Source of the DNA: Actinobacteria bacterium UBA3012
GTDB lineage: Bacteria > Actinomycetota > Actinomycetes > Nanopelagicales > Nanopelagicaceae
Direction of reading: 5' to 3'
Length of the DNA stretch: 9,311 nucleotides
Assembly: GCA_002346305.1 (NCBI GenBank)
Contig: DDZI01000080.1
Coordinates: 1 to 9,311 of the forward strand
In this document: positions 1 to 5,810 of the stretch, in pieces
Position numbering within the stretch: position 1 is the stretch's first letter
Layout of the letters: each line of letters begins with the position of its first letter
Notes under the pieces: generated by a model
Seen by the model: the letters and a program-made list of their open reading frames with translations, nothing else
What the model was told of the DNA's origin: nothing
The model's database searches: none
Made by a program: the position numbers and the translations under genes

Positions 1-170
1 GGACAGGTTCCACAAATTGATTTGGCTTCACTGATTCGCGCACGTCGACTTGGTCCACGCTCGCCTTCCGGATGGAAAAACATCTCAGGCGGGAAGCTGC
101 GACAGGCGCCATTACTCTGCCAGTCCCAATTATCTGCAATCGGAAGTGGAAGTCTGGATACCTCAGCCAT
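1..170 (-). CDS. whiD: WhiD/WhiB3-like WhiB-family iron-sulfur transcription factor (partial, C-terminus beyond left edge)
   Basis: The minus strand reads from an ATG at 170-168 without a stop to the window edge, giving 56 full codons plus the first two bases of a Pro codon. The protein begins MAEVSRLPLP, then NWDWQSNGACR, MFFHPEGERGP and SICGTC. The first cluster cysteine is Cys23 and the C-x-x-C pair is Cys53/Cys56. The fourth cysteine and the GVWGG turn expected of the family lie outside the window. The W-x-WQ...AC and FFHPEGERG wording matches Streptomyces WhiD and mycobacterial WhiB3 much better than WhiB1 or WhiB2 as I remember them. Family members hold a [4Fe-4S] cluster, bind region 4 of the principal sigma factor and respond to redox or nitric oxide. 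The start is well fixed: the frame has a stop at 212-210 and no other start codon after it, and AAGGA (complement of 177-181) lies 6 bases upstream. The gene is divergent from the CarH-like regulator. The plus-strand open frame at 1-249 is its antisense shadow. Confidence 0.93.
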   Translation of the reverse strand, partial: MAEVSRLPLPIADNWDWQSNGACRSFPPEMFFHPEGERGPSRRARISEAKSICGTC

Positions 171-208
171 GAGCTGTCCTTCCCTAGTACTTGTAGCCGT
201 ATGGTCTG

Positions 209-214
209 ATTATG
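209..214 (-). promoter_or_regulatory. Candidate -10 element for the whiD-like gene
   Basis: Read on the minus strand this is CATAAT, one mismatch from TATAAT, 38 bases upstream of the ATG at 170. TTGAAC (complement of 234-239) is a possible -35 element, but the 19-base spacer is long. The same CATAAT hexamer stands 37 bases upstream of the chosen start of the PIG-L gene at 5770, which gives slight extra support. This is a pattern match only. Confidence 0.3.
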
Positions 215-229
215 AGAAACCGCGCCATA

Positions 230-241
230 GGTTGTTCAACC
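230..241. promoter_or_regulatory. Palindrome in the whiD/CarH-like divergent spacer, candidate operator
   Basis: GGTTG-TT-CAACC is a perfect inverted repeat with 5-base arms and a 2-base centre. An overlapping alternative is GTTG (231-234) paired with CAAC (241-244). It lies near the middle of the 129-base spacer between the two divergent regulators, over the possible -35 of the whiD-like gene. It ends 3 bases before TATAGG (245-250), a possible -10 for the CarH-like gene. A dimeric or tetrameric MerR-type protein bound here could therefore affect both promoters. That role is inferred from position. I did not find the direct-repeat operator described for Thermus CarH. Confidence 0.35.
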
Positions 242-273
242 AACTATAGGCTTTATTTTCGAGTTGGCAAATA

Positions 274-290
274 CCCCTACGTGGGGGAGG
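274..290 (+). promoter_or_regulatory. Ribosome binding site of the CarH-like gene, within a small GC hairpin
   Basis: GGGGGAGG (283-290) is a strong Shine-Dalgarno sequence with a 9-base gap to the ATG at 300, and it decides that start. CCCC (274-277) can pair with GGGG (283-286) around the loop TACGT, which would hide part of the ribosome binding site. The site is visible in the sequence. Regulation by the hairpin is only a possibility, because a stem of four base pairs is short. Confidence 0.55.
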
Positions 291-299
291 CTTAGACAT

Positions 300-1187
300 A
301 TGCATGATGAGAGCCAAATCACCGTAGGTGAGCTAGCCCGCCGCTTGGGGATCGCTCCTGCCACCTTGCGAACCTGGGATCGCCGGTACGGCCTTGGGCC
401 TTCGGGCCATGAAATTGGCGCTCACCGCAGATATGACACCGTTGATGTAGCCCGAATTTCGGTTATGCGGCGATTGGTGATTTCTGGAGTTTCGCCAAAA
501 GAGGCGGCTTTGATTGCCGTTGATGCTGATATCAATGAGGCTGAGAATCTACCGATAGTTAAATTTGAAGAACGTGCTGAAGTTATCAATGCAATTTTAA
601 AAGCGTTAGAAAGTTTAGATGTTGCATTTGTAAATGAAATTATCCGCCGTGAAATTTTGGCCAATGGCGTAACCACAACCTGGGTTGAGATTTTGGCTCC
701 CACCCTGATTAAAGTTGGTGAAGAATGGTCGCGAACCGGACTTGGGATAAGCAATGAGCATTTACTTACAGAGGTTTTAACAAAAATATTGCGTGAAGTA
801 TCAGAGGAAATTGAAAACCCAATTAATCCAAAACCAATAGTTTTAGCTTCTATTGGCGAAGAGCTTCATTGCCTTGCAATGCATGCACTTTTGGCTGCAT
901 TGGCAGAGCGAAACATTCAAGCGCACTTCTTCGGAGCACGAACTCCAGTTGATTCACTTGTAGAAGTGGTCCGCAAGATTGCCCCACCGGTACTTTTCGT
1001 TTGGGCACAGTTATCCGAAAACGCTGATTATTCAATTGCCACTGCCTTGCCAGCGGGTAGACCTTCTACCCGTTTACTTTTAGGTGGCCCAGGCTGGGAT
1101 GTAGAACGCTGTGCTGGTGCAACTTTTGTCACGGGACTTCCTGAAGCTTGCGAAATGGTTTCTAGCACCTTGGGATTGGCGGTTTAG
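300..1187 (+). CDS. CarH/LitR-like MerR-family regulator with a cobalamin-binding (putative photoreceptor) domain
   Basis: The protein has 295 residues in three parts. Residues 5-70 form a MerR-type winged helix (ITVGELARRLGIAPATLRTW, then WDRRYGL and HRRYD). Residues about 88-170 form a helical cap like that of methionine synthase. Residues about 178-290 form a B12-binding Rossmann fold ending in LLLGGPGW. The cap has Trp143, nine residues, then Glu153-His154, which is the W-x9-EH signature of adenosylcobalamin light sensors of the CarH/LitR type. The B12 motif reads E188-L-H190-C-L-A193. His190 is in the position of the lower axial cobalt ligand, but the usual final Gly of E/D-x-H-x-x-G is Ala. 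In the known family the dark AdoCbl tetramer represses carotenoid or stress genes and light breaks the C-Co bond, releasing DNA; that this protein works so is inferred. The ATG at 300 is chosen over a TTG at 264 because of the strong ribosome binding site. The gene is divergent from the whiD-like gene and upstream of guaB on the same strand. Confidence 0.88.
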   Translation: MHDESQITVGELARRLGIAPATLRTWDRRYGLGPSGHEIGAHRRYDTVDVARISVMRRLVISGVSPKEAALIAVDADINEAENLPIVKFEERAEVINAILKALESLDVAFVNEIIRREILANGVTTTWVEILAPTLIKVGEEWSRTGLGISNEHLLTEVLTKILREVSEEIENPINPKPIVLASIGEELHCLAMHALLAALAERNIQAHFFGARTPVDSLVEVVRKIAPPVLFVWAQLSENADYSIATALPAGRPSTRLLLGGPGWDVERCAGATFVTGLPEACEMVSSTLGLAV

Positions 1188-1202
1188 GTTTGTCGAGGGC
1201 AC

Positions 1203-1239
1203 TGCCTTTGATCAGTAGGATTCGCTTTAGCCAGAGGCA
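1203..1239 (+). other. Weak stem-loop in the spacer upstream of guaB
   Basis: The 73 bases between the CarH-like gene and guaB contain TGCCTTTG (1203-1210) and CAGAGGCA (1232-1239). These can form an 8-base-pair RNA stem with one G-U pair and a 21-base loop. No T-run follows, so it does not look like an intrinsic terminator. It could be a leader structure of guaB or chance. I see no known riboswitch here, and no convincing promoter beyond a TAGGAT (1216-1221) without a partner -35. Confidence 0.2.
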
Positions 1240-1260
1240 ATGAATTGAACGGGGGTTGCG

Positions 1261-2373
1261 ATGAGAGATTTCGAGAAAGTCGCGATGCTCGGACTGACAT
1301 TTGATGATGTGCTGCTACTGCCCGATGAGTCACAAGTTGTGCCAAGCGAGGTAGATACCGCTACTAACTTGACTTCAAAACATCGGCTTAAAGTTCCAAT
1401 TATTTCTTCCGCAATGGACACAGTTACCGAATCTGAAATGGCGATTGCGATGTCACGTGCTGGTGGAGTCGGAATCATCCATCGCAACCTTTCAATTGAA
1501 GACCAAGTTGTTCAAGCAAAGCGTGCCAAATCAGAAGGCGCAACTCATGTTGGTGCAGCTGTTGGTGTTGGCGATGATGGATATGCGCGCGCACTTGCAC
1601 TTATTGAGGTTGGCGTAGATTTTCTAGTAGTCGATACCGCACATGGTCATCACCAAGGCGTCCTAAATGCAATCGAAAAAATTAAGAAGTTTTCTTCGTC
1701 TCAACAAGTAATTGGTGGGAATGTTGCTACACGTGCTGGCGCCCAAGCATTGATTAATGCCGGTGCAGATGCAGTGAAAGTTGGCGTTGGTCCAGGATCT
1801 ATTTGTACAACCCGAGTTGTTGCAGGTGTTGGAGTTCCACAAATTTCAGCAATTATGGAAGCGTACAAAGCATGTAGCCCGGCTGGCATTCCATTAATTG
1901 CAGATGGTGGATTGCAATACTCCGGAGATATCGTCAAAGCAATTGTTGCAGGTGCTGATGTAGTGATGATCGGTTCATTGTTGGCTGGATGTACCGAATC
2001 ACCAGGTGAATTAATTGAAGAAGATGGAAAGAAATTTAAGGCTTATCGCGGAATGGGATCATTAGGAGCCATGCAGTCGCGCGGTGCAACGCCTTCTTAT
2101 TCAAAAGATCGATACATGCAAGATGACATTTTATCTGAAGACAAATTAGTTCCTGAAGGTATTGAAGGACGTGTACGTTTCAGTGGAGATGTTGCAGTAG
2201 TAATTCATCAATTAGTTGGTGGATTACGTTCCGGCATGGGTTATGCAGGCGCGCCAGATATTGCACACTTACAGAAAAATGGACGGTTTGTACAAATCAC
2301 TTCAGCCGGCTTAAAAGAATCACATCCACATGACATTGATATGACAGTAGCCGCACCAAATTATTCTAAATAA
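1261..2373 (+). CDS. guaB: IMP dehydrogenase without the CBS (Bateman) module
   Basis: This enzyme oxidises IMP to XMP with NAD+, the committed step of guanine nucleotide synthesis in the cytoplasm. The catalytic barrel is complete. It has LTFDDVLLLP near residue 12, SSAMDTVTE at 49-57, the catalytic loop GPGSICTTR with Cys182, ADGGLQYSGD at 214-223, YRGMGSLGAM at 262-271, the flap Arg284-Tyr285 pair, and EGIEGR at 299-304. The length is 370 residues, against about 490-530 for usual bacterial enzymes. The missing part is precisely the tandem CBS insert: NLSIEDQVVQAK (76-87) runs within about 10 residues into VGAAVGVG (97-104). The frame is intact, so this is a clean domain loss and not a break. 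The Bateman module binds ATP, GTP or ppGpp-type ligands in other bacteria, so allosteric control through it should be absent. GGGGG (1251-1255) lies 5 bases before the ATG. guaB3 follows after 22 bases, in an apparent operon. Confidence 0.96.
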   Translation: MRDFEKVAMLGLTFDDVLLLPDESQVVPSEVDTATNLTSKHRLKVPIISSAMDTVTESEMAIAMSRAGGVGIIHRNLSIEDQVVQAKRAKSEGATHVGAAVGVGDDGYARALALIEVGVDFLVVDTAHGHHQGVLNAIEKIKKFSSSQQVIGGNVATRAGAQALINAGADAVKVGVGPGSICTTRVVAGVGVPQISAIMEAYKACSPAGIPLIADGGLQYSGDIVKAIVAGADVVMIGSLLAGCTESPGELIEEDGKKFKAYRGMGSLGAMQSRGATPSYSKDRYMQDDILSEDKLVPEGIEGRVRFSGDVAVVIHQLVGGLRSGMGYAGAPDIAHLQKNGRFVQITSAGLKESHPHDIDMTVAAPNYSK

Positions 2374-2395
2374 TCGAGACAGTTAGGGAAATGAT

Positions 2396-3508
2396 ATGAG
2401 CGAGATCGAGTTAGCACCTGGCAAGCGTGCACGACAGGCTTATTCATTTAGCGATATTGCAATTGTGCCAAGTCGTCGCACCCGTGACTCAGAAAACGTT
2501 TCCACCTCTTGGCAGATTGATGCTTACAAATTTGATATTCCAATGATGGCAGCTCCAATGGATTCAGTTGTTTCTCCTGAAACTGCGATTGAGATTGGCA
2601 AATTAGGCGGTATTGGCGTCCTTAATTTAGAGGGACTTTGGACGCGTTATGAGAATCCCCGGATTCCACTTGGTGAAATTGCGTCAGTTCCAGATCATCA
2701 AGCAACTCGTCGCATGCAAGAGTTGTATCAAGAGCCGATCAAACCAGAATTAATTAAAGAGCGTATTGCGCAGATTCGTGAAGCTGGAGTTACTGTCGCG
2801 GCGGCACTTTCACCAGCACGTACTGCAGCACTAGCAAAAGTTGTGATCGATGCAGGTGTTGATTTATTTGTGATTCGTGGAACAACAGTAAGCGCCGAAC
2901 ATGTTTCAACCGGAGAGCATGCACTTAATTTAAAGAAATTTATTTACGAATTAGATGTTCCAGTAATTGTTGGAGGTTGCGCAACCGCATCAGGCGCACT
3001 TCACTTAATGCGTGCCGGTGCCGCAGGTGTATTAGTTGGTTTTGGTGGGGGAGCAGCACACACCACTCGCCAAGTTCTTGGAATCGCAGTTCCTATGGCA
3101 ACTGCGGTTGCTGAAGTAGCTTCGGCCCGTCGTGAATATTTAGATGAATCCGGTGGACGTTATGTTCATGTCATTGCAGATGGTTCGGTAACTAGAAGTG
3201 GTGATATTGCTAAAGCAATTGCATGTGGTGCAGATGCAGTAATGATGGGATCTCCACTTGCAAAAGCAGTTGAAGCACCAGGCAAAGGTTGGCACTGGGG
3301 CAGCGAAGCAAGCCACAACTCACTTCCACGTGGTGAGCGAGTACATGTTGGAATTGTCGGCACACTTGCTGAAATTTTCAATGGCCCATCGCACACTGCT
3401 GATGGATCTATGAATTTAGTTGGATCATTACGCCGGGCAATTTCAACAAGTGGTTATTCAGATGTAAAAGAATTTCAACGGGTTGAGGTGGTTATCCATC
3501 GCGCGTGA
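2396..3508 (+). CDS. guaB3: GuaB3-family IMP dehydrogenase-related protein, catalytic Cys replaced
   Basis: This 370-residue IMPDH/GMP reductase-fold barrel is of the GuaB3 type, the usual neighbour of guaB in actinomycetes. Recognisable segments are IAIVPSRRTR (21-30), PMMAAPMDSVVSPE (49-62), GGIGVLNLEG (71-80), GGRYVHVIADGS (253-264), IACGADAVMMGSPLA (275-289) and a C-terminal LRRAISTSGYSDVKEFQ (345-361). The loop that holds the nucleophilic cysteine in IMPDH and GMP reductase (GxxCTTR) reads GGGAAHTTR (217-225), so His222 stands in place of Cys. Mycobacterial GuaB3, as I recall it, also lacks this Cys, whereas cyanobacterial GuaB3 retains it and works as a GMP reductase. Normal IMPDH chemistry is therefore unlikely, and a regulatory or other role is open. 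There is no CBS module, as is normal for this family. AGGGA (2385-2389) lies 6 bases before the ATG. The last 26 bases overlap the start of guaA. Confidence 0.93.
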   Translation: MSEIELAPGKRARQAYSFSDIAIVPSRRTRDSENVSTSWQIDAYKFDIPMMAAPMDSVVSPETAIEIGKLGGIGVLNLEGLWTRYENPRIPLGEIASVPDHQATRRMQELYQEPIKPELIKERIAQIREAGVTVAAALSPARTAALAKVVIDAGVDLFVIRGTTVSAEHVSTGEHALNLKKFIYELDVPVIVGGCATASGALHLMRAGAAGVLVGFGGGAAHTTRQVLGIAVPMATAVAEVASARREYLDESGGRYVHVIADGSVTRSGDIAKAIACGADAVMMGSPLAKAVEAPGKGWHWGSEASHNSLPRGERVHVGIVGTLAEIFNGPSHTADGSMNLVGSLRRAISTSGYSDVKEFQRVEVVIHRA

Positions 3509-5042
3509 TTTAGTTCTTGTTGTTGATTTTGGAGCGCAATACGCACAATTAATTGCTCGTCGCGTGCGCGAAGTAAATGTTTATAGCGAGATAGTTCCTT
3601 CAACAATAAGTGTTGCTCAGATCGTTGCTTTAAATCCAAAAGCAATAATTCTTTCCGGTGGACCTTCAAGTGTTTATGCACCGGATGCTCCGAAGTTAGA
3701 TTCAGCATTTTTTGATACGGGGATTCCAATCTTTGGCATTTGTTATGGCTTTCAAATCATGGCTGCAGCACTCGGCGGCGAAGTAGCTAAAACTGGTAAA
3801 TCTGAGTACGGCCGAACTGAATTTAAAGTTGATAACGCAAAGGGTTTGCTTTCTGGTCTCCCTACACAGCAACAGGTGTGGATGTCCCACGGAGATAGCG
3901 TCATAAGCGCCCCTAAAGGATTTATAACAACTGGTTCAACCGCACAAACACCCATCGCTGCTTTTGAAAGTAGTGATGGAAAATTAGCCGGAGTTCAATT
4001 CCATCCTGAAGTTTTGCATTCAACTCACGGTCAAGAGATCTTGCGCCGTTGGTTGATTGATGTGGTTGGGTGCAATCCAAATTGGACAAGTGCAAACATT
4101 GCAGAAGAACAGATCGCGCTAATTAAGAGCCAAGTAGGCGATGCACGTGCGATATGTGGTTTATCTGGAGGAGTTGATTCCGCTGTTGCTGCTGCGATTG
4201 TGCAACAAGCAATTGGCAAACAATTAACCTGTGTTTTTGTTGATCATGGACTTTTGCGAAGTGGTGAAGTGGAACAGGTCGAACGTGATTTTGTTGCCGC
4301 AACTGGAATCACTTTAAAAACTGTAGATGCGAAGGTTACTTTTTTGAGCGCTTTGAAAGGCGTCACAGATCCAGAGGAGAAAAGAAAGATTATTGGCCGG
4401 GAATTTATTCGGGCTTTCGAAGCCGCTGCGCGCGAAATTGCCACTACTGAAGTTAAATTCTTAGTGCAGGGAACTTTATATCCAGATGTTGTTGAATCTG
4501 GCGGCGGTACCGGAACTGCAAATATTAAGAGCCACCACAATGTCGGTGGACTCCCAGATGATCTTAAATTTGAATTAGTAGAACCATTGCGCGCATTGTT
4601 TAAAGATGAAGTAAGGGCAGTTGGATTGCAACTGAATCTGCCAGAGGAAATTGTTTGGCGCCAACCTTTCCCAGGTCCTGGACTTGGAATTCGAATAATT
4701 GGAGAAGTTACCCAAGAACGATTAAATCTTTTACGTGAAGCTGATCTAATTGTTCGGGATGAATTACATGCTGCTGGTTTAGATCGTGAAATTTGGCAGT
4801 GCCCAGTTGTATTGCTTGCAGATGTTCGAAGCGTAGGTGTACAAGGGGATGGGCGAACATACGGTCATCCAATAGTTCTGCGTCCGGTATCTAGTGAAGA
4901 TGCAATGACTGCTGATTGGTCAAGATTGCCTTATGACGTGCTGGCAAAAATTTCTAACCGAATTACAAATGAAGTGGCTGGAATCAATCGAGTTACTTTA
5001 GATATCACGAGCAAACCACCCGGAACTATTGAGTGGGAATAG
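3483..5042 (+). CDS. guaA: GMP synthetase (glutamine-hydrolysing)
   Basis: This enzyme converts XMP, ATP and glutamine to GMP, the step after GuaB. The N-terminal class I glutamine amidotransferase begins at VLVVDFGAQYAQLIARRV (11-28). It has the nucleophile Cys87 in GICYGFQ and the His174/Glu176 pair in VQFHPEV. The ATP-pyrophosphatase domain has the P-loop LSGGVDS (227-233), and the dimerisation domain ends in DITSKPPGTIEWE, the normal C-terminus. The length of 519 residues is typical, so the gene is intact. The start is unusual. A stop lies in frame at 3465-3467, and the TTG at 3483 is the only common start codon before the conserved core, so guaA begins 26 bases inside guaB3. No good Shine-Dalgarno sequence precedes it, which suggests translational coupling to guaB3. 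The exact start is less certain than the gene. A minus-strand gene converges on it, with 2 bases between the stop codons. Confidence 0.97.
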   Translation: MRWLSIARDLVLVVDFGAQYAQLIARRVREVNVYSEIVPSTISVAQIVALNPKAIILSGGPSSVYAPDAPKLDSAFFDTGIPIFGICYGFQIMAAALGGEVAKTGKSEYGRTEFKVDNAKGLLSGLPTQQQVWMSHGDSVISAPKGFITTGSTAQTPIAAFESSDGKLAGVQFHPEVLHSTHGQEILRRWLIDVVGCNPNWTSANIAEEQIALIKSQVGDARAICGLSGGVDSAVAAAIVQQAIGKQLTCVFVDHGLLRSGEVEQVERDFVAATGITLKTVDAKVTFLSALKGVTDPEEKRKIIGREFIRAFEAAAREIATTEVKFLVQGTLYPDVVESGGGTGTANIKSHHNVGGLPDDLKFELVEPLRALFKDEVRAVGLQLNLPEEIVWRQPFPGPGLGIRIIGEVTQERLNLLREADLIVRDELHAAGLDREIWQCPVVLLADVRSVGVQGDGRTYGHPIVLRPVSSEDAMTADWSRLPYDVLAKISNRITNEVAGINRVTLDITSKPPGTIEWE

Positions 5043-5044
5043 AC

Positions 5045-5770
5045 CTAGTTTGTATTAACTATTCGGAATGCTTCAGCAATCCGTCCTTCAGGAAAACCTG
5101 CGGCTTCTGCATTTCGTGTTCCCCACTCTTTAACTAAATTTTCCAACTCTGGGTTATGTGAAGTTTGAGATGCATGAGCGTGCAATGTTTTCATTTTCAA
5201 ATCAAACGTCTCTGTGATGTCAACATAGTGATCTGGATTAGCGAAAGCTGTCACCCAAACTTCTTTAACGCGCCAAGGTTGTAAGCCTTCATCGTCCAAT
5301 AAATCAGTAAATGCAAAGGGATTTCGCGCATCCGGGTAGACCGCTTGAATCGATGCTTCGCCTGCAGCTAAATGATCTGGATGGCTTGCGCCGATACGAT
5401 CCCAATTTCTTTCTGGACTTTGACAAACCATTCGATCTGGTTGTGATTTACGAATTTGGCGAACAATGTCTTTTCGCAAGCCGAGTGTTGCCTCAAGATG
5501 TCCATCAACATAATTCAAAAATGTAATATCAGTGACGCCAATAGCCGCACCTGCTGCAATTTGCTCACGTTGCCGAATTGCCGGCATCTCTTCTTTAGTA
5601 AAACCAGATGCTTCGCCGCCTTGGTCACCATTGGTGCAAAATACATACGCGACTTCAATACCCTTTTTTATCCATTGTGCGATTGTTCCGGATGCTCCAA
5701 AGTCAGAGTCATCGGGGTGGGCACTAATGACTAGTACGCGTTTGATTTCACTATCGTCGATCGGTGGCAT
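5045..5770 (-). CDS. PIG-L (LmbE-like) family zinc-dependent deacetylase
   Basis: The protein has 241 residues, beginning MPPIDDSEIKRVLVISAHPDD. The family's first metal motif is AHPDD (His18, Asp20, Asp21) and the second is SHPDHLAAGE, with His130, Asp132 and His133. Asp21 would be the catalytic base. NGDQGGEASG (47-56) and the spacing of the motifs are also typical. Members remove N-acetyl groups from sugar substrates, such as GlcNAc-inositol in mycothiol synthesis (MshB), or cleave mycothiol conjugates (Mca). Those enzymes are longer (near 290-300 residues), so I do not assign either name, and the substrate is unknown. The ATG at 5770 is chosen because AAGGAGA (complement of 5775-5781) lies 4 bases upstream. 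An in-frame ATG at 5809 would add 13 residues, but it would cover this site and the likely promoter. No signal peptide or membrane segment is evident. The gene is divergent from pcrA and convergent with guaA. Confidence 0.9.
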   Translation of the reverse strand: MPPIDDSEIKRVLVISAHPDDSDFGASGTIAQWIKKGIEVAYVFCTNGDQGGEASGFTKEEMPAIRQREQIAAGAAIGVTDITFLNYVDGHLEATLGLRKDIVRQIRKSQPDRMVCQSPERNWDRIGASHPDHLAAGEASIQAVYPDARNPFAFTDLLDDEGLQPWRVKEVWVTAFANPDHYVDITETFDLKMKTLHAHASQTSHNPELENLVKEWGTRNAEAAGFPEGRIAEAFRIVNTN

Positions 5771-5810
5771 GACATCTCCTTGACGGCTCTTATGGCTAGG
5801 CTCGTACATT
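5771..5810. promoter_or_regulatory. Short divergent promoter region between the PIG-L gene and pcrA
   Basis: Only 40 bases separate the two divergent starts. On the minus strand, the PIG-L Shine-Dalgarno is the complement of 5775-5781. A possible -10, CATAAT, is the complement of 5808-5813 and overlaps the pcrA start codon. On the plus strand, TTGACG (5780-5785) resembles a -35. TAGGCT (5797-5802) lies 8 bases before the pcrA ATG, a position suited to a leaderless transcript, but the spacer between these two is only 11 bases. No Shine-Dalgarno sequence precedes pcrA. The promoters are tentative. Confidence 0.35.

Noticed and set aside
1..249. Plus-strand open frame through the left edge to TAG 249, and a small ORF from ATG 169
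   Set aside because: The opposite strand encodes a clear WhiB-family protein from 170 leftwards; all reverse-strand stops fall in the other register, which explains the open plus frame. The plus translation resembles no family I know.
264..299. Earlier TTG start at 264 for the CarH-like regulator
   Set aside because: It lacks a ribosome binding site and would place the strong GGGGGAGG (283-290) inside the coding region. ATG 300 has ideal spacing, and the MerR domain begins soon after.
1188..1260. Purine or ppGpp riboswitch, or a terminator, upstream of guaB
   Set aside because: The gap is 73 bases; the only stem has a large loop with no T-run, and I see none of the conserved junction bases of purine aptamers.
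1261..2373. guaB as a broken or frameshifted gene because it is short
   Set aside because: The frame is continuous, all catalytic motifs are present, and the missing length equals exactly the CBS insert, so it is a domain loss.
3483..4540. Several antisense open frames under guaA (for example 4244-4540 and 3752-3955, minus)
   Set aside because: They overlap strongly conserved guaA domains, lack ribosome binding sites and have no recognisable domains. Similar antisense frames under guaB, pcrA and sucC were rejected for the same reason.
5771..5809. Upstream ATG at 5809 for the PIG-L gene
   Set aside because: It would cover the AAGGAGA site and leave only one base between the divergent start codons. 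The 13 extra residues look unlike a conserved N-terminus.
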